This document shows positions 18,232 through 28,123 of a DNA stretch of 32,625 nt, piece after piece. The position numbers and the translations under genes were made by a program. How positions within the stretch are numbered: position 1 is the stretch's first letter; every line of letters starts with the position of its first letter. The notes beneath the pieces were generated by a model. That model ran no database searches. It was not told the DNA's origin and saw only the letters and a program-made list of their open reading frames with translations. Source of the stretch: an uncultured Neisseriaceae bacterium (GTDB lineage Bacteria; Pseudomonadota; Gammaproteobacteria; Burkholderiales; Neisseriaceae); the NCBI GenBank assembly GCA_946481965.1, contig CAMLPN010000024.1:1-32625 (forward strand), written 5' to 3'.

Positions 18232-20079
18232 ATGTCTCACAATACTCCATTTGTGTGCCTTCTTAGACAGCTATTAAAACAAAGCTGGTTAATAATTGGT
18301 TTACTTCTCCTGCTATTGCAACCAGTGCTGGCACAAGAAGATTATCGAATATTGCCAGCTCATAAAGCTTTCCATCCAGAACTTACCGTTGAAGATGCCC
18401 ATATCAAGGTGCATTTTACTATAGCACCGAATCATTATTTGTACCGTAATAAAATTACAATTAGCACACAGCCAGATCGAATACTCGACTCTGCCCAGTT
18501 TGAACAGCAAAGTGAACAAAAGTATGACCAATTTTTTGGTACACAATCAATTTACCATAATCAAGTAGATGTCATCTGGCCATACGCACAAAATAAGCCA
18601 GATAAATCATATCAATTTAAACTTATTTATCAGGGTTGTACTGAGACCGGAATCTGTTTTCCACCAGTTGAAAAAATCTGGACGATTAATCCGCTAAACA
18701 AACAACAGTTTCTGCATACCTCAACTTCAATCCAGTCTAAGGAAAAAAAATTACAATTTAAACAGGAAATTTTACAGGCGAAACAAGCTAACTCATCTGC
18801 AAACATATTATTTCAGCTATCTCGCGCAACCATCATTACTAATTTGATGACCTTTTTTATAGCCGGATTAGGATTAAGTCTTACTGCCTGTATGTATCCT
18901 TTGCTACCTATTGTATCGGCCATTGTTGTAGGTACAAGACAACATACAACTAAATGGCGTGCATTCCTATTATCTTTTATTTATGTACAAGGCCTAGCCT
19001 TAACCTACACCATAGTCGGTATTGTTACTGCCCAAACCGGAACATTTCTAAATGGCTGGCTTCAGCAACCAATAGTAGTACTTTCTGCCGCCGTTATATT
19101 AGTTATTTTAGCCTTAGCAATGTTCGATTTATATCACATTCAAATGCCTGTGTACTGGCAGTCTTTTTTTCAGAATACCAGTAATCGTCTGCATGGCGGG
19201 CAGCTTATTTCGGTATTTTTAATGGGTGCAATATCCGCACTTATTGTTGGTCCTTGTGTTGCTCCTCCGCTGGCGTTTGCACTGGGGTATATTGGTCAAA
19301 GTGGGGATGCTCTGCTTGGTGGTTTAGCATTATATGTCATGGCTTTAGGCACAGGAGTACCGCTTATTTTGATTTCTGTATTTGGCGTGCATATACTGCC
19401 TCAGGCGGGCGGTTGGATGACAAAAATAAAATATCTGTTTGGTCTGATTTTACTGGTTGCGGCTGCTTATATCGCTACGCCCTTTTTAAACTATAAATTA
19501 GTTATTATTATTTATACTATACTGATGTTGCTGCCGGCTATTTATCTATACTGGTGCTGGCGACATAGCAATGGCCATCAGCAAATATACAATGCTCTGG
19601 CAGGACTAGCTTTTTTGTTCAGTGCTCTTTATTTTGCAACGGCAAGTGCTTTTCACTATGTTACACCATTTCATCATTTTTTGACCCTCACTGAACCGAA
19701 AGAAGCACGGCATTTCGGCCAAAAATTCACTGATCCGCAACATTTTCGCCAGGTCATGCAGCAATTATTTACTGCTGATCCGCATAAACCTGTAGTAGTG
19801 GATTTTTACGCTGACTGGTGCATTTCCTGCAAAGAAATGAATGCATTCACCTTTAGCAACGCGAAAGTGCGAGAAAATTTGGATGAAAACCGTTTTTTAC
19901 AAATTGATGTAACCAATAATACTCATGATCATCAGGTTTTATTACATCAGTATGGTTTATATGGTCCGCCAGGAGTATTTGTGGTGCAAAGCAATGGCTA
20001 TCGTAGTAAACCACTGCTTGGATATGTCTCCGCGCAAGATTTTTTGCTCTGGTATGACCTACAAATGAAAAAGATGTAA
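18232..20079 (+). CDS. dsbD: Thiol:disulfide interchange protein DsbD
   Basis: DsbD carries electrons from cytoplasmic thioredoxin across the inner membrane to periplasmic DsbC, DsbG and cytochrome c maturation proteins. The 615-aa protein shows all three parts. A signal peptide (about 1-34, PVLA) is followed by the N-terminal immunoglobulin-like domain with C136 and C142 (CTETGICFPP). About eight membrane segments contain C220 (LTACMYPLLP) and C342 (VGPCVAPPLA). The C-terminal periplasmic thioredoxin-like domain has DWCISCKEMN, with C530 and C533. Every cysteine of the relay is present. It starts 127 nt after folE2, without a clear ribosome site, and ends at a hairpin shared with the convergent roadblock gene. 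Confidence 0.97.
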   Translation: MSHNTPFVCLLRQLLKQSWLIIGLLLLLLQPVLAQEDYRILPAHKAFHPELTVEDAHIKVHFTIAPNHYLYRNKITISTQPDRILDSAQFEQQSEQKYDQFFGTQSIYHNQVDVIWPYAQNKPDKSYQFKLIYQGCTETGICFPPVEKIWTINPLNKQQFLHTSTSIQSKEKKLQFKQEILQAKQANSSANILFQLSRATIITNLMTFFIAGLGLSLTACMYPLLPIVSAIVVGTRQHTTKWRAFLLSFIYVQGLALTYTIVGIVTAQTGTFLNGWLQQPIVVLSAAVILVILALAMFDLYHIQMPVYWQSFFQNTSNRLHGGQLISVFLMGAISALIVGPCVAPPLAFALGYIGQSGDALLGGLALYVMALGTGVPLILISVFGVHILPQAGGWMTKIKYLFGLILLVAAAYIATPFLNYKLVIIIYTILMLLPAIYLYWCWRHSNGHQQIYNALAGLAFLFSALYFATASAFHYVTPFHHFLTLTEPKEARHFGQKFTDPQHFRQVMQQLFTADPHKPVVVDFYADWCISCKEMNAFTFSNAKVRENLDENRFLQIDVTNNTHDHQVLLHQYGLYGPPGVFVVQSNGYRSKPLLGYVSAQDFLLWYDLQMKKM

Positions 20080-20088
20080 ATTTAAAAT

Positions 20089-20113
20089 GCCTCGCTAATA
20101 TTGTTAGCGAGGC
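20089..20113. terminator. Bidirectional terminator hairpin between dsbD and the roadblock gene
   Basis: GCCTCGCTAA (20089-20098) and TTAGCGAGGC (20104-20113) form a perfect 10-bp stem with a 5-nt loop. On the minus strand it is followed by ATTTTAAATTT; on the plus strand by TGTAAATTAATT, which is less T-rich. It lies between convergent genes and may stop both. Confidence 0.65.
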
Positions 20114-20152
20114 TGTAAATTAATTAATAATAATCAATTTCAGACAGCGAAT

Positions 20153-20530
20153 TTATATGTCATCCTGATATTGGTGATCAGCAATTTCTAGAGTCCGGCG
20201 TGCCAAGGCTAAATTAGCAGTTTTACGATCCAGAACCATAAACATAAACACACCTTTTATACTTTGCATTGGCCGTAATAAATAATATTCTTTATGCAGA
20301 CTGATCAGAATATCTTCAATAGCTTCTTCAGTTTCTTCTTCGCCGTACAATCGTTCAATAGCTCTGACTTCAGAACGAACTATTTCTGTATTACAGACAG
20401 ATAGCACATCTAAATCCATTCCAGAAGGGCTAACTCCATCCAACAACATACCACTTTCATAATCAACGACAGCACAGGCCATAACACCTTTAGTAGTGGC
20501 CAACTTCTCAATGACGCCTTCAAATCTCAC
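20153..20530 (-). CDS. Roadblock/LC7-domain protein
   Basis: The 125-aa protein appears to be a single roadblock/LC7 fold. It starts MRFEGVIEKLATTKGVMACAVVDYESGMLLDG, a helix and the first strand pair. A long acidic helix follows (RAIERLYGEEETEEAIEDI), and then the strands KEYYLLRPMQSIKGVFMFMVLD and a final helix (LALARRTLEIADHQ). In bacteria such proteins usually regulate small Ras-like GTPases of the MglA type or serve as dimeric scaffolds. No such GTPase lies nearby, so the partner is unknown. The gene is monocistronic, convergent with dsbD and divergent from recC. The start is preceded by AAAAGGATATAA, which gives a good ribosome site. Confidence 0.75.
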   Translation of the reverse strand: MRFEGVIEKLATTKGVMACAVVDYESGMLLDGVSPSGMDLDVLSVCNTEIVRSEVRAIERLYGEEETEEAIEDILISLHKEYYLLRPMQSIKGVFMFMVLDRKTANLALARRTLEIADHQYQDDI

Positions 20531-20613
20531 ATTTATATCCTTTTGATGTTTACCTCAATTTAATTCAAGTACTGGAGAGGTATTTTCCTTTTTTTTTCCC
20601 ACCTTGACTAGTG

Positions 20614-20631
20614 TTAATTAATATTAATTAA
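20614..20631. promoter_or_regulatory. AT palindrome between the roadblock gene and recC
   Basis: TTAATTAATATTAATTAA is a perfect 18-bp palindrome in the divergent spacer. Part of it, ATATTAATTAAT, recurs at about 20648-20659. It could be a regulator site, but pure A/T palindromes arise easily in such DNA. Confidence 0.25.
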
Positions 20632-20751
20632 AAGAAATAGCACGAAAATATTAATTAATTTCAGGTTGCATAGCCAGTTAAATTATTATCTATTATGACG
20701 CAAATCAAATTAAGGAAGTTATAATTAACATTCTATCAAGGTTTGGTGTTC

Positions 20752-23700
20752 ATGTTTTACGTTTATCAATCAAATAATTTATCTGATCTGGCTATATTAT
20801 TCAGTAGCGTATATCAGCACACCACGCCTGCTTCAGTTTGGACTGCTACTGAAGTAATTGTGCAAAGTCAAGGCATGCGCCGCTACCTGAATCACTTTAT
20901 GGCACGAGAACATGGTATTTGTGCCAATTTGCATTTCAGCCTGCCGGCAAGCTTTATCTGGCAATTGATACATCAGGTATTGCCGGACATGCCGGCAATA
21001 AACCCTTTTCAGACTGAAGTTTTACGCTGGCGCTTATTAGATCTGTTCAGCAGTGAACAACTACATCAACCTCAATTACAGCAAACAGTCTTAGCCCTAA
21101 AAAATTATCTAAGCAGCAGCATACAAGCTCCTTATCAACTTGCCGGTAAACTAGCTGATATATTTGATCAATATTTAATCTATCGTAATGATTGGATAAG
21201 AAATTGGCAAACAGGAAAATTACTTGATTTGGGCAAAGATGAAATCTGGCAGGCAGAATTATGGCAATGGCTAACTGCAAATAGTGCACTACCACATCGT
21301 GCCGATATTATGCAGTCTTTTTTGTCAAAATTGTCTAAAGCAGATTTACCAGAACGAATATTTATATTTGGAATTGCAACATTGGCTCCAGTTTACCTAG
21401 AGGCACTACAAGTAATTGCCCAGCATACAGATGTACATCTTTTTGCTGTCAATCCTTGTGCAGAATACTGGGGAAATGTGCTACCAGCAGAAGCATTATT
21501 ATGTGACAACTCGTTAGATGTGAACGCAATCGGACATCCCTTACTAGCCAGTCTAGGTAAGCAAGGACGAGATTTTTTTGATGCTTTAAATGCCATCACC
21601 GAAGCACAGTATATGCCTTCCGTGTATGCCGAATGTGGAGAAATTGCTGATAGTTTACTGCACCGCTTACAAAATGATATTCAGTGCCTGCAACACCCCA
21701 AGCAAATTGAGCCAACCTACCAGCTACAACCCTACGATGATTCTATTCAAATCGTATCGGCACATTCACCTTTGCGCGAATTACAGATTCTTAAAGAACA
21801 GATATTACAGGATTTGCAACAACATCCACACTGGCAGCCACATGATATTGCCGTACTAACCCCACATATTGAGCCTTATTTACCGTTTATTCCTGCTGTT
21901 TTTGGGCAAAAACAAGGTTCCGTATCCGCCTTACCTTATAACATTGCAGACATCAAAGTCAGTTTACAAGAACCTTTATTACAATTACTGGAAAAACTTC
22001 TATTATTAATGCAAAGTCGTTTCAGTATAGATGCTCTTCAGCCACTACTGGATGAAGTAGCGTTACGAAAACGGTTTGATCTGAATGACAGTGAAGTTGA
22101 ATTAATTAAGCGTGTCTGGTACGAACAGGGCATCCGTTGGGGTGCTAATGCTATTATGCGACAGGAATACGGGGGTATAAGTAACCACTTTACTTGGGAA
22201 CAGGCACGTGAGCGTACTGTCTTGGGTTGGTTACTGCCGCAACAACAACACCCGACAATATGGCAGCAACACTTACCGTGGTTTACCGATATTGGGCATA
22301 CAGAAACACTGGCACGAGTACAGCAACTCATTGATTGTCTGATTAAGCACCATCATAACTGGCAGCAAACAGTTACTATTGAACAATGGATAAACAATAC
22401 CCGCAATTTATTAAGAGATTTAGCTGATGACGATAGTTTGACTGGCACAGCCATGCAGCAACTGGAAACTGCCCTTGCCGACTGGCAGGCACAGGCTGCT
22501 CTGGCTCAATTTGATCAGCCCATCGCTCCAGATATTGCTATCGAACATCTGCGCAATTATCTATCCACCACCCGCCAGGCCGGTTTTTTACGTGGTGGAA
22601 TCACCTTTTGCAGTATGGTGCCGATGCGCAGCCTACCATTCCGTTGTATCTGCTTATTGGGGCTTAATGACGGTGATTATCCCCGTACCAGCAAATCAGC
22701 CGCCTTTGATCTGATCTCTCAGCATCCACGCCGTGGCGATCGTGCTCGCCGTAATGATGATCGCTACCTCTTTCTAGAATCGATACTGAGCGCGCAAGAT
22801 AAACTGTATTTATCTTATATTGGCAAAGATATTCGCAAAAATGAAGAACTGGCGCCTTCCGCATTAATATACGAACTGACAGATATATTGGCCGCCATGA
22901 CTGGCACCAGTCCGCTGGCATTTAATCAGCAACATATTGTCCACCACCCATTACAACCCTTTTCGCAACGCTATTTTAACGGTAACCTAGCCAGCAGTCG
23001 TCAGGACTATGCTCAAGCACTTAACCGCAATCCCTGTTCCGCGCCATCTTTTCTAAGTGATTTACCCGCAACAGAGAACGAAGTAAGTACAGATATTAAC
23101 ATCGAAACCTTTATTCGCTTTTGGCGCAATCCCGTACGGTGCTGGTTACAACAACAATTACAATGGCAGGCTCCCTATCAGGACCACCCAGTTAGTGCAG
23201 CTGAACCTTTTAGCATTGAAAACAGCGCTGCCATTTACGGCGCCTACTTGTATGCTCGCCAGCAAAACCTTGATTTAAACGAAGTGAATCAGGTACTTTC
23301 CGTTAGTGGTCTGCTGCCTGAAGGAGAACTGGGCAAGATTGCCAGCGATAATCTACGTATTCAGACATTATCACTGGACAGTGAGATTTTATGCAGTCCG
23401 GCCATTGCTGACATGCCTTTTACCCTGCAACATCAACAATTGCGATTAAGTGGCATCATCAGACATCTGCATCAATGCGGGCAAATTCTGGAACGCCATC
23501 GCACCCCAACCGCGCCAGATAATATAGAATTATATTTGCGTCATTTATTGCTGTGTGCTACTGGTACCTCACTAACACAGTTACAAACGTATGAACTTTA
23601 TCCGCCCAAACCTCGGATATTACCAGCACTGCCACAGGCAAAAGCGCAAAAACTATTGGCAAATTGGCTGGATTATTATCAGCTTGGACAGAAGCGGCCA

Positions 23701-23985
23701 CTGCCGTTTTTTCCCAAAACCAGTCTGGCTGCCGCCACTTGCTGGTATAAAAACCGGCAGAAAAAAGATCCACCACCTATTCATAGTACTGAAGAATACA
23801 GCGCCGCCTTTAAAGCTTATATGGATAGTCATAACGGTAAACCACAGGCTGAATATGCAGAAGTGGCACAGGTATTTTCTCGCGATGATGAATTACCAAT
23901 TGACCAACCATTATTCTGGAACTTGATTGAAGACTTACTACTGCCATTAACTTCCTGCTTAGAAAGTAATAACCCGAAATCATGA
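20752..23985 (+). CDS. recC: Exodeoxyribonuclease V gamma subunit RecC
   Basis: RecC is the non-catalytic subunit of the RecBCD helicase-nuclease that scans the 3' strand for Chi and splits the duplex during double-strand break repair. The 1077-aa chain (E. coli 1122) has the RecC N-terminus (FYVYQSNNLSDLA, then VIVQSQGMRRYLN), HSPLRELQILKEQ, and the hallmark GGITFCSMVPMRSLPFR followed by CICLLGLNDGDYPR at about 616-643. The helicase-like fold lacks a proper Walker A motif, as expected. The ATG at 20752 is used because AAGG lies about 10 nt upstream; the frame also offers a TTG at 20743 adding three residues. Its stop overlaps the recB start by 4 bp (ATGA), giving translational coupling. Confidence 0.95.
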   Translation: MFYVYQSNNLSDLAILFSSVYQHTTPASVWTATEVIVQSQGMRRYLNHFMAREHGICANLHFSLPASFIWQLIHQVLPDMPAINPFQTEVLRWRLLDLFSSEQLHQPQLQQTVLALKNYLSSSIQAPYQLAGKLADIFDQYLIYRNDWIRNWQTGKLLDLGKDEIWQAELWQWLTANSALPHRADIMQSFLSKLSKADLPERIFIFGIATLAPVYLEALQVIAQHTDVHLFAVNPCAEYWGNVLPAEALLCDNSLDVNAIGHPLLASLGKQGRDFFDALNAITEAQYMPSVYAECGEIADSLLHRLQNDIQCLQHPKQIEPTYQLQPYDDSIQIVSAHSPLRELQILKEQILQDLQQHPHWQPHDIAVLTPHIEPYLPFIPAVFGQKQGSVSALPYNIADIKVSLQEPLLQLLEKLLLLMQSRFSIDALQPLLDEVALRKRFDLNDSEVELIKRVWYEQGIRWGANAIMRQEYGGISNHFTWEQARERTVLGWLLPQQQHPTIWQQHLPWFTDIGHTETLARVQQLIDCLIKHHHNWQQTVTIEQWINNTRNLLRDLADDDSLTGTAMQQLETALADWQAQAALAQFDQPIAPDIAIEHLRNYLSTTRQAGFLRGGITFCSMVPMRSLPFRCICLLGLNDGDYPRTSKSAAFDLISQHPRRGDRARRNDDRYLFLESILSAQDKLYLSYIGKDIRKNEELAPSALIYELTDILAAMTGTSPLAFNQQHIVHHPLQPFSQRYFNGNLASSRQDYAQALNRNPCSAPSFLSDLPATENEVSTDINIETFIRFWRNPVRCWLQQQLQWQAPYQDHPVSAAEPFSIENSAAIYGAYLYARQQNLDLNEVNQVLSVSGLLPEGELGKIASDNLRIQTLSLDSEILCSPAIADMPFTLQHQQLRLSGIIRHLHQCGQILERHRTPTAPDNIELYLRHLLLCATGTSLTQLQTYELYPPKPRILPALPQAKAQKLLANWLDYYQLGQKRPLPFFPKTSLAAATCWYKNRQKKDPPPIHSTEEYSAAFKAYMDSHNGKPQAEYAEVAQVFSRDDELPIDQPLFWNLIEDLLLPLTSCLESNNPKS

Positions 23986-26900
23986 ATCAGGCACTTAATC
24001 CCATTACCATGCCCTTACAAGGCACCAGCCTGATTGAAGCTTCAGCAGGAACCGGTAAAACATTCAACATTGCTGCCCTATTCGCACGGCTTATTTTGCT
24101 GGAACAACTCCCTGTCGACGCCATATTAGTCGTAACCTTTACCAAAGCTGCCACAGCCGAGTTAAAAACCCGCCTACGCACACGACTAAACCAGGCTTTA
24201 GCTTTATTACAGAACCAATTGCCTTCGCAACAAAATGACCCAGTTTTACAGCAGCTAATCGACAAAGCGCGTTCCCAAAGTAATGACGCTAGCCTTATTT
24301 TACGTCTGCAGGCTGCTATTACCCAGTTTGACAGTGCGGCTGTGTACACTATACATGGTTTCTGCCAGCGTATCCTGACAGACTATGCCTTTTTATGCCA
24401 GACCCCTTTTATAACCGAAATCAGCGATACCGATCCGGAAATATTATGCCGCTTTGCCGAAGATTACTGGCGCCGTGAAATCAGCAATCAAACCGATTTT
24501 GCTAATCTCGCTTTTGCCAGAAAACTAACTCCAGCCAAACTAATGCAGGAAGCAGGCAAATATTGTGGCATGACCAACCTACAAATTCGCACCCCGCCCG
24601 AAACAGACCTGTCTGCTTTAACCAGCCACTTACAACAACTATGGCAGCAACTATCCGAGCAGTTCAACGACATCCAACAGGCCTTTTGGCAACTACATCC
24701 ACTGCTTAATGGCAACACTTATCGCAGCCACAGCTATGAACAATTTTTTCACGAGTTGCAACAGATCTTACAGACTCAACCGCCACCTTACACTTTCCCG
24801 AAAAGCTTTTCTGAAAAATTTGCTAGGTTTGATGCCAACTATCTCAAACAAAAAACCAAAAAAGAACAGATACTGAATCAACAGCTGGTGACAACAGTCT
24901 CTATACTGGCTGAATTTGGCCTGGCTCTGGAAGCCAGACAAACAGCAGAAAACCACCTTGCCCTGCAATTACAGATAAACTGCCTGCAATATGTACGTCA
25001 ATGTCTGCAAGAACACCGACGCAACAGTCATCAACGTAGCTTCGATGATCTGCTCGCCGACGTGACTGCTGCATTGTCGTCGGCCAACCCCCACGCTGCC
25101 ACCTTAGCCACTGCACTGGCACAAACATGGCACATTGCACTGGTGGATGAATGTCAAGATACCGATCCTTTACAATATCATATCTTCAAGACCGCCTTCG
25201 CCGACCAACAACGTCCTCTGATCATGGTCGGTGATCCAAAGCAAGCTATCTATCGCTTTCGTGGTGCTGATATTCACGCCTACCTGCGCGCAGCAGCCGA
25301 TACTCCAATACAACAGCGCTACACCCTTACTACCAACTACCGCAGTCATCAAGCACTGGTACAATCCATAGCTGAGCTATTTGCAACTAAAGAGCTGCCA
25401 TTCATCCTCGATGGTATTGATTATCCCACCGTACAGGCACAAGCCACCTATGGCAACCTGCATCACTGCAATAGCGATAGCACACCACCAGCAGTCATAG
25501 TGCGCTGGCTGCATGAAAAAATAACCGTCAACGAAAAAGGGGATGAGCTTATACCGAATAAAGATAGCCTGCGCGCCTGCTCAGCTGAATGTTGTGCCCA
25601 TGAAATTGCTGCCATGATTAATCAGGGACTGCGCGGAGAATTAACATTAGGTTCCAGATCACTACTGGCTGGTGATATCGCCGTACTGGTTCATTCACAT
25701 AAAGAAGGTCATCTGATTGCCAAAGCACTTAAACGCTGTGGCATCATGAGCGTATCGCTTGGCAACCAATCTATATTCAACACCAGAGAAGCTGATGCTA
25801 TCGCAGCTTTATTACATTTCTGGCTTCAGCCGCAGCAGACCCAGATTCTGCGTTTTGTGCTTGGTGGTGTACTATTTAGCTGGACAGCTGCTCAGCTGGC
25901 AGAATTGAATCATAACGAAAACACCTTAAACCACTGGATACAACTGGCGCTTAATGCGCGTGAACAATGGCAGCAATACGGCATCTATACCGCAATACAA
26001 TGGTTTGCCACCCAAACTGGACTTGAAAGCAACCTACTCAATCAGCGCAACGAACGCAGTCTGACCAATTTTTGGCAATTGGCTGAACTTCTCGCCACAA
26101 CAGAGCAAACCATACCCACTGCTAATGCCCTGCTTGCATGGCTGGAGCAGGCTATTACCCTTGGACAAACCACCAATGACAACCACCTTCTGCGATTGGA
26201 AAGCGACGAAGCACTGGTTAAAATCGTCACCATGCATGCATCCAAAGGACTGGAATATCCAATTGTATTCTGCCCGTTTGCCTGGGATGGTAAAGCAGCA
26301 ATCAACCACCTCGAACAGTGGCATCGTCTGCATCAACAGGATAATATCGAATTAGTGCCACAATACCTGTTAAATGAGCATGATAAAAGCGAACTGAATG
26401 AAGAAAGCATGGCCGAACAACTACGGCTGTACTACGTCGCCTTTACCCGCGCTCGCGAACAACTAATTATTTACAGTGCAGCCTGTAGTAATACCGCCAG
26501 TAACCCGCTGGCATGGCTTTTGGGTGAAGGAAAAAATGCTACTCTGGCAGAAACCCAGCTCTTCTGGCAAACAACCTATAAAAAAAACCTCATCAGCACC
26601 TTATACCATAGCTGGCAAAACTTTCTGTCCCAGACAACTACGCCAGCACTATTTAGCTGGTGTGAAGGAACCGTGGCATCAGAAGTAGTACCCGCCGAAC
26701 GCATTGGCAACCAACCCTTACAGGCTGTGGATATTCGCTTACCTCCATTTACTACTATTCGTTACACCAGCTTTACCAGCTTAAGCCAGCACCATACCGA
26801 CCATAGCATTGAAGAAGAAAAAGTTGCTCCGGTGCTTGATCCGGCCGAAGTACAAACCGTTTCCACGCCAGCAGAAACACCCGCAGAAACGCCATTATTG

Positions 26901-27608
26901 GCTTTTGCACGTGGTATCAACGCTGGTCTGTGTCTGCATGCCATACTTGAGCAAACTGAATTTAGCCAGCCAGCTAGCGCACAAGAAACCGAACACATCC
27001 AGAATACCTTACTTCGCTTTGGTTTTACCACTGAACACACCAACACCATGTTGCTTTTAAATGACACTATCCGTCGCTGCTGGCTGTCACCACAAACCAC
27101 CATTGCCGACATACCCAGACAACAGTCTGTAGCTGAAATGAACTTCATGTTGCACATGCACCAGTTTGATATCACCCAACTGCAACAATGGTTTGCCCAG
27201 CCACATCTGCATCTGCCAGCCTGTTGTGTTCAGGCTGCCCAAGAACTTAATTTCACTACCGTTAACGGTTTTATCAATGGCGCCATAGACCTCATTGCCG
27301 AAGACCAGAGCGGTCAAATTTTCGTGATTGACTATAAATCCAACCATCTGGGTAACCAGCTGGCAGACTACCAGCAAAACAACATGGACCTAGCTGTTGC
27401 CAAGCATCATTATTATTTACAGGCATTAATCTACAGCATAGCCTGTGCTCGTTACCTGCAAAAACAGAATCGCTCAGTACCTTCTATCAGCGTCCGCTAC
27501 CTGTTTTTGCGTGGACTAAACTCAAATAACCAAAACGGTATCTGGCAATGGGATATAGCCACTGCCGATCTGCACCCATGGTTATGTCAACATGACAAAG
27601 CCAAATAG
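23982..27608 (+). CDS. recB: Exodeoxyribonuclease V beta subunit RecB
   Basis: RecB is the 3'-5' helicase and sole nuclease of RecBCD. The 1208-aa protein has the UvrD-like motifs: Walker A SAGTGKT (21-27), FTKAATAEL (Ia), DECQDTDP (Walker B, about 389-396; family members usually have DEFQDTDP), TTNYRSH, VKIVTMHASKGLEYPIVFCP (motif V region) and LYYVAFTRAREQ (VI). The C-terminal nuclease keeps GLCLHAILE, then GAIDL and IDYKSNHLG near 1115, with the two Asp and the Lys needed for metal-dependent cleavage. It overlaps recC by 4 bp. recD does not follow: the next genes encode a small membrane protein and a DUF445 protein, so RecD must lie elsewhere if present. Confidence 0.96.
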   Translation: MNQALNPITMPLQGTSLIEASAGTGKTFNIAALFARLILLEQLPVDAILVVTFTKAATAELKTRLRTRLNQALALLQNQLPSQQNDPVLQQLIDKARSQSNDASLILRLQAAITQFDSAAVYTIHGFCQRILTDYAFLCQTPFITEISDTDPEILCRFAEDYWRREISNQTDFANLAFARKLTPAKLMQEAGKYCGMTNLQIRTPPETDLSALTSHLQQLWQQLSEQFNDIQQAFWQLHPLLNGNTYRSHSYEQFFHELQQILQTQPPPYTFPKSFSEKFARFDANYLKQKTKKEQILNQQLVTTVSILAEFGLALEARQTAENHLALQLQINCLQYVRQCLQEHRRNSHQRSFDDLLADVTAALSSANPHAATLATALAQTWHIALVDECQDTDPLQYHIFKTAFADQQRPLIMVGDPKQAIYRFRGADIHAYLRAAADTPIQQRYTLTTNYRSHQALVQSIAELFATKELPFILDGIDYPTVQAQATYGNLHHCNSDSTPPAVIVRWLHEKITVNEKGDELIPNKDSLRACSAECCAHEIAAMINQGLRGELTLGSRSLLAGDIAVLVHSHKEGHLIAKALKRCGIMSVSLGNQSIFNTREADAIAALLHFWLQPQQTQILRFVLGGVLFSWTAAQLAELNHNENTLNHWIQLALNAREQWQQYGIYTAIQWFATQTGLESNLLNQRNERSLTNFWQLAELLATTEQTIPTANALLAWLEQAITLGQTTNDNHLLRLESDEALVKIVTMHASKGLEYPIVFCPFAWDGKAAINHLEQWHRLHQQDNIELVPQYLLNEHDKSELNEESMAEQLRLYYVAFTRAREQLIIYSAACSNTASNPLAWLLGEGKNATLAETQLFWQTTYKKNLISTLYHSWQNFLSQTTTPALFSWCEGTVASEVVPAERIGNQPLQAVDIRLPPFTTIRYTSFTSLSQHHTDHSIEEEKVAPVLDPAEVQTVSTPAETPAETPLLAFARGINAGLCLHAILEQTEFSQPASAQETEHIQNTLLRFGFTTEHTNTMLLLNDTIRRCWLSPQTTIADIPRQQSVAEMNFMLHMHQFDITQLQQWFAQPHLHLPACCVQAAQELNFTTVNGFINGAIDLIAEDQSGQIFVIDYKSNHLGNQLADYQQNNMDLAVAKHHYYLQALIYSIACARYLQKQNRSVPSISVRYLFLRGLNSNNQNGIWQWDIATADLHPWLCQHDKAK

Positions 27609-27668
27609 CTGCGGTATATTGCTGCTATACTTAAATTTTTCAGCGTCTTTTATTAAGGAGCCAACACC

Positions 27669-28067
27669 ATGCTGAACAAACCAGAAGAATTTATCATGTC
27701 CATACTTGCCGGTATCTGGGTTGTACTGACATTTATATTCTGTCGGTACCTGCACCTGCCAACCGATACTGGTTTACTGGTCACTACCCTGACCTTGTTA
27801 TGGACATTAGTATTCTTTCTGTTGTGGCAGCGTGGTTCAATACGCAACATCTGGCCGATTTTTCTGGGCTTATTGGTAATGTGTTGGTGGCGAGCCATTT
27901 ACTGGTCAGCCAGCATAAATGTACTCAACCCTGATAACAGCATCAAAAACAACGTTAGCTGGTACGGTAGTTGGCCAGCACTGATTATCTATGCCCTCAT
28001 TCCAGTAATAGGTGGCTACATCTACATATGGATTCGATATAAAAAACATAAAAAACCAACACTATAA
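27669..28067 (+). CDS. Unknown small membrane protein
   Basis: I do not recognise this 132-aa protein. It has four hydrophobic segments (about 11-27, 35-51, 60-73 and 101-122) and a basic tail (RYKKHKKPTL). A short loop with SASINVLNPDNSIKNNVSWYGSW lies between segments 3 and 4, and is Asn/Trp-rich. The composition fits an inner-membrane protein with both ends in the cytoplasm. AAGGAG (27654-27659) lies 9 nt before the ATG, a strong ribosome site, so it is very likely translated. It follows recB by 60 nt and precedes the DUF445 gene by 56 nt, possibly as part of one transcript. No catalytic motif is visible. Confidence 0.7.
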   Translation: MLNKPEEFIMSILAGIWVVLTFIFCRYLHLPTDTGLLVTTLTLLWTLVFFLLWQRGSIRNIWPIFLGLLVMCWWRAIYWSASINVLNPDNSIKNNVSWYGSWPALIIYALIPVIGGYIYIWIRYKKHKKPTL

Positions 28068-28123
28068 TCTTTGGCACCCTTGTCAGCAATTTGATAACTG
28101 CTAACTGATTGCTTGTTCATATC

